Shown: positions 36,103-44,000 of the stretch, one piece after another
How positions within the stretch are numbered: the stretch's first letter is position 1
How the letters are laid out: every line of letters starts with the position of its first letter
Source: Martinezella lusitana
GTDB taxonomy: Bacteria; Pseudomonadota; Alphaproteobacteria; Rhizobiales; Rhizobiaceae
Length of the DNA stretch: 64,000 nucleotides
Direction of reading: 5' to 3'
Assembly: GCF_010668395.1 (NCBI RefSeq)
Contig: NZ_WUEY01000014.1
Location: 124,001 to 188,000, forward strand
Notes under the pieces: model-generated
Told to the model about the DNA's origin: nothing
Seen by the model: the letters and a program-made list of their open reading frames with translations, nothing else
The model's database searches: none
Position numbers and translations under genes: made by a program

Positions 36103-36432
36103 CTAATCTCGTTCCCGGTTAACATATGCATGCTTGATATCATCAAGACCGTCCGCCTGGTCTTGAGCATCCTTCAACAACTCTTCTGCGTATTCTTGAG
36201 CATCCCGTATATCGCGAATATGAAGCCCTCTGCTGCGGCAATCCACGTCGATGTCCGTCAGAATTGCAGCGATAAGTTCGGTTTTTTCTTGGCTATCGTG
36301 GAGGCGGAGCAATTTGGCTGTTGAGCTCGACGCAATCATTTCTAGAACAAGAAGGCGCCCCTCAATTTCTCCAATTGTTGGCGAGACTGCGGCTATCGGC
36401 CTAGGCGAATTCGAGCTATTTCTTTTCGGCAT
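36103..36432 (-). CDS. Small hypothetical protein, paralogue of the one at 37131
   Basis: A 109-residue soluble protein. The conserved core (GEIEGRLLVLEMIASSSTAK, then RDAQEYAEELLKDA) aligns with the 98-residue protein encoded at 37131-37427 (GGRTLVLRVVAIAALARLLK, then ASEYAQALFEEA). The two share a predicted all-helical fold and have different termini. No family is recognised. Its stop is 2 bp from the end of the decayed LuxR fragment, so it may have been placed there by the same rearrangement. No clear promoter was seen. Confidence 0.55.
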   Translation of the reverse strand: MPKRNSSNSPRPIAAVSPTIGEIEGRLLVLEMIASSSTAKLLRLHDSQEKTELIAAILTDIDVDCRSRGLHIRDIRDAQEYAEELLKDAQDQADGLDDIKHAYVNRERD

Positions 36433-36489
36433 GGCTGCGATCCTCGTTGTAACGCTGCTAAAGACTTGCTCGCCAGCAGAGCTGGAGTA

Positions 36490-36936
36490 CTAGCTCTGAG
36501 TTTTTCTCCCGCTCACATCAACAATTTCGAGCGAAAAAAACATATGGGTGCTCAAGGGATTCTCCGCCAATTTGGCGGTCGGTTTCAATGCGCCAGGCTC
36601 CCACCAATCGGTGTGTTGCGCCAGCAATGACCAAGCTTGATCTCTTTCTTCTCGACACTCTTCTGCACTGAGATCGATGAAACGCGCATCGACGACCACG
36701 CTCTTCCAAGAATGCTTGCTTTTCAGTTGATCGATCTGAAGACAGACATGAGGGTTTCTTCTCATGATTTTCAGCTTTTTGCCTGGCAAGGTAAAAACGT
36801 ATACTTTGTCGCCAGCAACAGCGTATTGAACGGGAACAATATAGGGGACATTCCCGTCCGCACACGCAAGTCTCGCAAGCCATTCTCTTTTGATGAGTGC
36901 GATACACTCGTCGTAGGACATCTCTTGGACATTCAT
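36490..36936 (-). CDS. Pyridoxamine 5'-phosphate oxidase-like flavin-binding protein
   Basis: A 148-residue protein of the split-barrel FMN-binding type (MSYDECIALIKREWLARLAC, PYIVPVQYAVAGDKVYVFTL, KIMRRNPHVCLQIDQLKS, WKSVVVDARF). Relatives include nitroimidazole resistance proteins and heme- or F420-binding proteins; the cofactor is likely FMN. There is no signal peptide. It is placed between two paralogous small genes, 57 bp from the one that follows and about 195 bp from the one upstream. Confidence 0.85.
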   Translation of the reverse strand: MNVQEMSYDECIALIKREWLARLACADGNVPYIVPVQYAVAGDKVYVFTLPGKKLKIMRRNPHVCLQIDQLKSKHSWKSVVVDARFIDLSAEECREERDQAWSLLAQHTDWWEPGALKPTAKLAENPLSTHMFFSLEIVDVSGRKTQS

Positions 36937-37130
36937 TGATTCTACCTCAAACAGTTCCGGCGGAGCTTATTCACGGCACTCGCTGACTGTGCGCTCATGT
37001 TGACAGAGTTCTGCCCGTGTCGAGCGACTGCTTCTCGAATGAATCGCGCAGAGAAGCACCTACCTTGCAGCCCAGAATTTTCATCGCTGAGCGTAATTCA
37101 TGCCATAGCAACAAAACAGGTATGGTTGCT

Positions 37131-37427
37131 TTAAGAATGGTCTCGATCCGCACGGGCAGATGCTTCTTCGAATAACGCTTGAGCATATTCCGAGGCCGCA
37201 GCGATGTCGGCTTCGTTGAGGTTTGCCTGCTCGCACTTTCTTTTGGTTGCGCGGCGAAGCGCTGCTATCAGTGTGGCCTTGCCTCTTTCGTCATAACGTT
37301 TCAGAAGCCTCGCAAGTGCGGCGATCGCTACTACCCGCAGAACAAGGGTTCGGCCCCCAACCTCATCCATAGACGGAATTGGGTGACCGGGCGAGCCGCC
37401 GAAACTGTCGCGCTTTCCTCTAAGCAT
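37131..37427 (-). CDS. Small hypothetical protein, paralogue of the one at 36103
   Basis: A 98-residue helical protein. Residues 20-90 resemble the 109-residue protein at 36103-36432: GRTLVLRVVAIAALARLLK against GRLLVLEMIASSSTAKLL, and ASEYAQALFEEA against AQEYAEELLKDA. The function is unknown. The pair flanks the FMN-binding split-barrel gene, which suggests a local duplication. Confidence 0.5.
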   Translation of the reverse strand: MLRGKRDSFGGSPGHPIPSMDEVGGRTLVLRVVAIAALARLLKRYDERGKATLIAALRRATKRKCEQANLNEADIAAASEYAQALFEEASARADRDHS

Positions 37428-37495
37428 AGTATCGATCCAGACTTCGGTGCGTTAATCGGAAACCTATGGACCCGGCGATGCACCATCGCATTGAG

Positions 37496-37710
37496 TTAGA
37501 TCAAATGCCCGACGAATAGCTTCAATGGCGTGGTCGCGCCGCGCGCAACGGGCGTATTGGCACCTGCGCTTAGAAGCCGTATGTTTGCCTCCTGATCCGA
37601 GACACCTTTTTCCCAGGAGTGCTGTATTCGCACCCAGGGCCGACGTTGACTACGCCCAGTAGGCTGTCCGATAGAGCCAAGCGCCTCGATGCGATATAAC
37701 TGATATTTTC
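37496..37710 (-). pseudogene. Possible ankyrin-like gene remnant
   Basis: An open minus-strand frame without ATG, bounded by stops, reads WEKGVSDQEANIRLLSAGAN, then TPVARGATTPLKLFVGHLI before a TAA. The pattern xxIRLLxxGANxxxxxxxTPLKLxxGH recalls ankyrin repeats. The upstream part (YQLYRIEALGSIG) is not recognised. Lacking a start and a ribosome-binding site, it is best seen as a fragment. Confidence 0.3.
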
Positions 37711-37735
37711 AGACCGGAACCGCTGATGGGCTGGC

Positions 37736-38257
37736 TTATTTTGTCCGGCGCAGTTCCAGCCTAGCGATGCCTGCGGCGATATTCAGTCCTGTGCCGGCTT
37801 CAGCGCTCAGCGGCTGAAGGCCAAAATTCTTCGAATTGCCGCCGACGAGAGCATTGGCACCCAATCCCAGCCCGACCGAGGCACCCGCCGAAGCGCCGAT
37901 ATAACTGCCGTCAAGAGCACCCTCGCCTGTCCGGTTAGCCGCAACGCTGTAGACGATCCATCGCAGATAAGACTTGTTGGTGATACCGATGTCGATACCG
38001 AGCTTGCCGATCGAACCCGCATAGTGCTCCGCCCTGCCGGAACTCCGGGTAAACTTGCAATCGACTGTCTTGCGGGAGCCGATGAGCATTCCGACGCCCC
38101 CGGCAACGTCGCAGGACAAAGTACCCAGCCGCTCCTTCTTGTCGCGGACCACCTCGTTCTGTTGGGGACGTTTCGTGGGATACGGCGCCGTTTCTGCATG
38201 TTCCGCGCCGGCAATGGCGAGAACGGAGACCGCGACGATGAGGATGAAGGTCTTCAT
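37736..38257 (-). CDS. DUF992 secreted protein
   Basis: A 173-residue protein with a signal peptide (MKTFILIVAVSVLAIAGAEH) and the DUF992 core (GTLSCDVAGGVGMLIGSRKT, CKFTRSSGRAEHYAGSIGKL, DIGITNKSYLRWIVYSV). Two cysteines (LSCDV and VDCKF) probably form a disulfide. The C-terminus is Gly/Ala-rich (YIGASAGASVGLGLGANALV). DUF992 proteins are periplasmic or outer-surface proteins of Rhizobiales of unknown function. A GGAAA ribosome-binding site precedes the ATG. Confidence 0.85.
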   Translation of the reverse strand: MKTFILIVAVSVLAIAGAEHAETAPYPTKRPQQNEVVRDKKERLGTLSCDVAGGVGMLIGSRKTVDCKFTRSSGRAEHYAGSIGKLGIDIGITNKSYLRWIVYSVAANRTGEGALDGSYIGASAGASVGLGLGANALVGGNSKNFGLQPLSAEAGTGLNIAAGIARLELRRTK

Positions 38258-38433
38258 GACATTTCCTTTTGGGGTGAAAGCGGTCTTTAATCTGGCCGAT
38301 TCTGAAAGATTTAGATCCGGCTTTATATAGCAGCTGTCGGAGCCTCATCGGCCGTTCCTTGCCGGTTACCCTCCGTCGATCAGGGACCCAAAAGCTCAGA
38401 AAGAGGGCCGGCAATTCTGCGATGCCGACAAAA

Positions 38434-38700
38434 CTACCTGAAATCTGCCAACCTTAGAATGATCGGGCTCGTTCGCCGGGAATTATAGGCACGCTTTGCT
38501 ACATCGAGAATCTTGGTTCGAAACCGGTCAAAAGCGATTAGATAATCGTTTTCCGATGTCACAGACGACGACGATCCATTTGCCAGCACATCGATATCCA
38601 GCAGAAATCGAATCTCGAACATGCCATCATAGCCGAGAAAACGGACACGTTGGGCTGTTTCATCATAGCTTCTGGCGCTGTTGGGAAATGCAATTGCCAT
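38434..38700 (-). CDS. DUF1488 family protein
   Basis: An 88-residue protein (MAIAFPNSARSYDETAQRVR, FLGYDGMFEIRFLLDIDVLA, YLIAFDRFRTKILDVAKRAY) with the start SRSYDE-like motif typical of DUF1488. It is soluble and small. The family is widespread in Rhizobiales and has no known function. Confidence 0.8.
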   Translation of the reverse strand: MAIAFPNSARSYDETAQRVRFLGYDGMFEIRFLLDIDVLANGSSSSVTSENDYLIAFDRFRTKILDVAKRAYNSRRTSPIILRLADFR

Positions 38701-38885
38701 ATCGGAGAGTCTCTATTTATCTGGTTTGCTGGAACCAACGTGGGCCATCGCCATGACCTTTCGTCAGGACAGCAGCGGTCTCATGCGATCGTTATGTACG
38801 ATCTCGTAACACCCGGTGTCGACCGGGCCTGCGTGGCTTCTTGCACCGCGGGGCAAAGGTTGCGGTCAGCCCTCCGCACCACGGA

Positions 38886-39065
38886 TCACATTGTGCCGAG
38901 ATGCAGCCCGCCAATACCACCGATGAGCCAAAGGACCACGATGACGATCAGCAGAAGACCCAGCACGCCGCCGAGCCCCCGGCTTCCGTAGCGATTGTAG
39001 CCGTAATAGCCTCCGCCTCCGCCGAATACGAGAAGCAGAACCACGATCAATAGAATCATTCCCAT
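38886..39065 (-). CDS. Small Gly-rich membrane protein (DUF3309-like)
   Basis: A 59-residue protein. The N-terminal hydrophobic segment is MGMILLIVVLLLVFGGGGGY, the middle is YGYNRYGSRGLGG, the second hydrophobic segment is VLGLLLIVIVVLWLIGGIGG, and it ends LHLGTM. Two short membrane spans joined by a Gly/Tyr-rich loop match the DUF3309-like small proteins of Rhizobiales. The start ATG is at 39065. Other frames over this segment are shadows. The role is unknown. Confidence 0.75.
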   Translation of the reverse strand: MGMILLIVVLLLVFGGGGGYYGYNRYGSRGLGGVLGLLLIVIVVLWLIGGIGGLHLGTM

Positions 39066-39536
39066 ATGCTTGGCCTTTTGTTGCTCGCCTGACGTTCCGA
39101 ATTTTAATCAAGGCGATTCTAACTGGTTAGAGTGGGAAGCAGCAGGTTCGGAAACTACTCAACGGCCGACGTAAGCCCGCATGCCTATTCTGAGGCGCAC
39201 CGCCCGCCGGGATTTCCCCGACCTTCCGGGCGAGTACGGATAGGAAGCTCCGCAGACGAACCCGACTGAATTCTTGGCCGCCCATGTGAGCGCGATCGAG
39301 ATCGGCGGTCAGGACGCCAGTTCCACCTGGGATTGCTATCCCCCACGGTGCGGTGTCATCGCATGGGTGTCATCGAAAAGTTCATCTCGAAGGGCCTGGA
39401 AGCTCCGTTCGCAATAAGTAGTTTCCGAACCTATCGCGCCGGCGCCCTGCCACTATTCTTCATTACAATTGAGTCGCGACCTCCAAGTCTGGAATCAAAC
39501 GCAATTCGCAAAAAGAGCCAGCCGGCGGGATAGCCA
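39066..39536. other. Intergenic stretch with a MITE-like repeat
   Basis: No gene is supported in these 471 bp. The stretch contains the 287-bp segment with terminal inverted repeats described separately. Confidence 0.5.
39145..39431. repeat. MITE-like element with 15-bp terminal inverted repeats
   Basis: GGTTCGGAAACTACT at 39145-39159 is the exact reverse complement of AGTAGTTTCCGAACC at 39417-39431. The 287-bp segment has no gene. No target-site duplication is obvious. Related single copies of the motif occur at 45683-45700 and 54255-54272. Confidence 0.5.
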
Positions 39537-40841
39537 ATGACGTCCGAGGTCAAAGATTCTGAAAACCCGGACCCGGTCGTCGGCACGTCGAAGCCGCGCT
39601 TGCTGGATGTGCTCGGTCCTGGACTGATCACCGGGGCAGCCGACGACGACCCAAGCGGCATCGCGACCTATTCCCAAGCCGGTGCACAATTCGGATTCGC
39701 CATCACCTGGACGATGCTTTTCAGCTATCCGCTGATGGCGGCAATCCAGGAAATCAGTGCGAGGATCGGCCGCACGACCGGGCACGGCATAGCCACCAAT
39801 CTTCGCAAGCACTACCCCGCATGGCTGCTGCCGTGCATCGTCGTGTTGCTGTTCATCGCCAACATCATCAATATCGGCGCGGATCTCGGCGCCATGGGAG
39901 ACGCGGTCGGCCTCCTGATTGGGGGACAGACAGCCATCTATGTCGTGTTCTTTGCCGCAGTGAGCGCGTGCCTGCAGATATTCCTGCAATACACCCGCTA
40001 CGTTTCGGTTCTGAAATGGCTGACCTTCTCGCTCTTTGCCTATTTCGGGACGGTCATGTTCGTGAAGATTCCCTTTGCCGATCTCGCCCACGGCCTGTTC
40101 ATTCCGACGTTTTCGCGCGACACGGCGTTCTGGACGACCGTCGTCGCCATTCTCGGCACAACGATCAGCCCCTACCTGTTCTTCTGGCAAGCGTCACAGG
40201 AAGTCGAAGACGAGAATGCGATGCCCAGGCGAAAGGCGCTCATCGACGCGCCCGAACAAAGCAAACGGGCGTTTGCCCGCATTCGCATCGATACCTATGT
40301 CGGCATGGGGTTTTCCAGCCTCGTCGCCCTGGCGATCATGGTCACCACGGCGGCCACGCTGCACGCCGCCGGCAAGGTCGATATCCAGACCTCGAGCCAG
40401 GCGGCGGAAGCTCTCAAACCCGTGGCCGGACGCTTCGCCTTCACCATCTTCGCGCTCGGAATCATCGGCACGGGACTACTGGCGATCCCGGTTCTCGCAG
40501 GTTCCGCCGCCTATGCCTTAGGGGAAGCGCGCAGATGGCCGATCGGGCTTGCACGCCAGCCGATGGAGGCAAAGGCCTTCTATGCCACCATCGCGCTTGC
40601 AACCATCGTTGGAACGGCTGTGGAGTTCTCGCCGATCGATCCGATCAAGGCGCTCTACTGGAGTGCCGTGGTCAACGGCGTCGTCTCGTGCCCAGTGATG
40701 GTGACGATGATGCTGATGACCAGACGGTCCGACATCATGGGTACGAACACCATTGGAGGTCCGCTGCAATGGATCGGCTGGGTTGCGACGGTCGTCATGA
40801 CCGCCGCGGTCGCAGGCATGATCTGGACGTCTTTTTTGTGA
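39537..40841 (+). CDS. Nramp-related divalent metal transporter
   Basis: A 434-residue membrane protein with about 11 hydrophobic segments. TM1 carries LITGAADDDPSGIATYSQAG, where canonical Nramp proteins have DPGN. TM6 reads TTISPYLFFWQASQEVEDEN, lacking the MPH motif of manganese and iron transporters. This suggests an Nramp-related branch whose metal may be Mg2+ or another ion, because loss of the TM6 methionine is associated with altered selectivity. A ribosome-binding site (GGCGGGA) precedes the ATG. It stands alone between the repeat region and the large sensor gene. Confidence 0.85.
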   Translation: MTSEVKDSENPDPVVGTSKPRLLDVLGPGLITGAADDDPSGIATYSQAGAQFGFAITWTMLFSYPLMAAIQEISARIGRTTGHGIATNLRKHYPAWLLPCIVVLLFIANIINIGADLGAMGDAVGLLIGGQTAIYVVFFAAVSACLQIFLQYTRYVSVLKWLTFSLFAYFGTVMFVKIPFADLAHGLFIPTFSRDTAFWTTVVAILGTTISPYLFFWQASQEVEDENAMPRRKALIDAPEQSKRAFARIRIDTYVGMGFSSLVALAIMVTTAATLHAAGKVDIQTSSQAAEALKPVAGRFAFTIFALGIIGTGLLAIPVLAGSAAYALGEARRWPIGLARQPMEAKAFYATIALATIVGTAVEFSPIDPIKALYWSAVVNGVVSCPVMVTMMLMTRRSDIMGTNTIGGPLQWIGWVATVVMTAAVAGMIWTSFL

Positions 40842-41093
40842 ACTCCCCTCGGAGCGCGTCGCGGCCAGATCCGGAAACAGCACCAGCAGCGCACTCGCCA
40901 TGCCACCAACGGAAATCGCCAAGACGACGGCTGTATAGACCCTCCGGTCATACCAGTGGCTCTCGTTGATTCGAAGCAATATAGAAACGACCGGCGCCTC
41001 GGTGGCCCGCGGCTTGGTTCGACGACAAGAAGATCGCCATCATGTCGCCACATCTCTGCCGGTGCGATGCCGATCACGGCTGGATAATCCACT

Positions 41094-44000
41094 CTATATG
41101 CGGTCTGGCTCCTCCCGCCCCGAGGTGGCGGCGAGCGCCAGTCGTGCCAGGGCGGGCAGAGATTTCACCCCGGTTTTTCTCATGATCGACGCGCGATGAT
41201 TTTCGACGGTGCGTTGGCTGATCTTGAGGTCGGCGGCAATGTTCTTGCTGGGGTGGCCCGCCAGCACCATGCCCATGATCTGATGCTGTCTCGGCGTGAG
41301 ACTCGCCATGTGCTCGGTCGCGACCCTTCGCCAGCTCGACAGCTTAGCGGCGTCATGGGCCTGTTCGAGCGCGCGCGCCACGCCGGCAAGGAGATCTTCG
41401 CGGCCAATCGGCTTTTCGATGAAATCCGATGCCCCGGCCTTCATCGCCTTAACCGCCATCGACACGTCGCTATTGCCGGTGATCATGATTGCAGGCAGGC
41501 GCCAATCTTCGTCATGGAGCCGCTGCAGCAATTCAAGGCCTGATATGCCGGGTAAATATGCGTCAATCAGAAGACACCCTTCCTGGCCGGGACGACAAGC
41601 TTTGAGGAAATCCTCACCATTCGCGAAATCCTCGACACTCCTTCCGTCGGCTTCGAGCAGCTCGCGAATTCCTTCGCGCACGTAGCTGTCGTCATCGATG
41701 ACGAAAATCACCGACGTCTCGGCATCGCGAACTGGTCCTGTCCGGCCGGCCAACGGAGGATGCGACGTGTGTTGCGAGATCGGTAGCAGCCGGTGGATCG
41801 CCTGAGTGACGTCTGTGGCCTTGACCGGCTTGTTGAGCTGTACGCAGTCCTGGCTTGCGATGCGCCGCAACGTTTCTGTCGAAATATCGCCCGTCAAAAC
41901 GATGACCGGTATCCGACGATGAAGGCGTTCCCTGACCTTGGCGGCCACGGTCAGTCCATCCATACCGTTCGGCAGATTGTAATCGGCCAAAATCAGGTCG
42001 GGCGCCACGCCGCCGTGGTCCAGCAGCGCGAGCGCTGCCGCGCCATCAGGCGCCGAAACCGGGAAATGACCTTCCTCCTTCAGTACGACCTCGAGCAGTT
42101 CTCGCAGTTCCGCCTCGTCTTCGATGATCAGGATTGCTCCAGTATGACGGGAACCGTCGTCCGTCGGGACTGATGGCATGTGGGATGCATAAGCATCGTG
42201 CTGCCCGTCTATGCTCGGCGGCAGCATGACATCGATGGAAAAGACGGAGCCCCTGCCCGGCTGCGAGCGGACGTGGACAGGGTGGCCAAGCAAGACCGCC
42301 AAACGCTGCACGATGGACAGTCCAAGGCCGAGACCACGACTGCGTTCACGTGCGGCGTTGTCGAGTTGGTGATATTCGTCGAAGATCACCTGGAGATCCT
42401 GATCGGCGATGCCGACGCCGGTATCACAGACTTCGATGCTGAGCATGCCGCAGCGACGCCGGCAGCCGAGCAGCACTTTGCCGCGCCTGGTGTATTTCAA
42501 GGCGTTCGACAGCAGATTGCGGATCATCTGCTCAAGCAGGCGCGGATCGCTGTAGACCGACAGACTGCACGGAACCACTCGCAGAGCAAGATTCTGCGCC
42601 GTAGCGTGATAACTGAACTCATCGCGCAGCCGCTCCAGGAGGTCGGCAATCGGGAAGCTGACGAACTCGGGGTGGACCGTGCCAGCTTCCAGCTGGTTGA
42701 TATCGAGCAATACGTTGAGCATGCTCGACATCGCGGCGGCCGTTTCATCGAGACGGTTCACAAGCGCTAAAGCTTCTTCCTTCTTGTCGTCTCGGATCTT
42801 CCGGGCCAGCACGCCCCGCATCAGGCTGAGGGCTTGCAGCGGTTGGCGAAGGTCGTGGCTCGCGGCGGCAAGAAAGCGCGACTTGGCAAGATTGGCTTGT
42901 TGTGCGTCGCGCTTGGCTGCCTCCAGCGCATCGGCGGCGAGTTTGCGTTCGGTGGTATCGACAAAGGTGATGACGACGCCCTCAATCCCGTCATTCTGGG
43001 CGCGATAGGGCAAGATCCGGCGAATATACCATCGTCCGTCCCGAGCCTGAATCTCGCGCTCGATCGGCGCCAAACCTTGCAACACGGTGCGCGCATCGGT
43101 GAGGAGGACGCCATCATCGGCAAGCGAGTTGAGGTCGGCCAGCGGCCGGCCGATATCGGTCGCAATGATGCTGAACAGCGCTTTGGTTGCTGGCGTGAAG
43201 AAACGGATATTGAGATCGAGGTCGAGGAAGATGGTTGCGACGTCGGTGCTATAGAGGATGTTTTGCAGGTCGCTGGCCGTCGTCCGCTGCCGCTCCAGCG
43301 TTTCCTGAAGCTGGCTGTTGAGGGCCGTGAGCTCCTCATTCATCGACTGCAGCTCTTCCTTGGAGGTCAGCAGTTCTTCGTTGGTCGACTGGTATTCCTC
43401 ATTGACCGAGAGCGCCTCCTCATTGATCGCCTTCTGCTCCTCGTTCGAGGTCTCGAGACTTTGGATCGCGGCGTGAAGCTCCGCCTGTGTCGCCTCCAAT
43501 TGCTGCTCAAGCTCGGCGACGTGTTCATTGTCGGATGGCGTCGTCTTCCGGCCCGCTGTATGGCTCGACGCTGGCGCCTCTATGAAACAGACCAGCAGAA
43601 GATCTTCGCCGTCGATCACCGTCGCCTGTACGCCGATCTCGAATGAATGAGGCTTCCCTTCATGGTCCATATGCCCGCCTGGGATGACGATGCGGGCCTT
43701 CTCCACCATGGCTTGGTGGATCGCGGCCCTGAGCTTGATCCGCACGTTCGGGCGCACCATCGCCAGCAGATCGAAGCTTGCATGACCTCGCGGCACGCGC
43801 AGGTAGCGTTCTGTCGGTCCCAGCGAATAAAGCCACTCAAGCTTGCGGTTGATCAGCACCGCCGCGGGCGTATAGGTCTCGATGATGAGGCGCCTGCACC
43901 CCTCGGCGAGCGCGGCTTGCCGGGAGGGTATCGGGCTCTCTGGTATACGTGGCGGCAGCCGCGCTCCTTCCCCGCCCCCCAACAAAAAGCCCACCTCACC

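Noticed and set aside
36832..36860. GGAAC followed after 16 bases by CCGT
   Set aside because: It lies inside the FMN split-barrel gene and the -10 half does not fit.
40842..40979. A minus-strand frame starting MLRINESHWYDRRVYTAVVL that looks like the beginning of a membrane protein
   Set aside because: Only about 50 residues look real; the rest is the shadow of the Nramp-related gene on the other strand. At most it is a truncated fragment.
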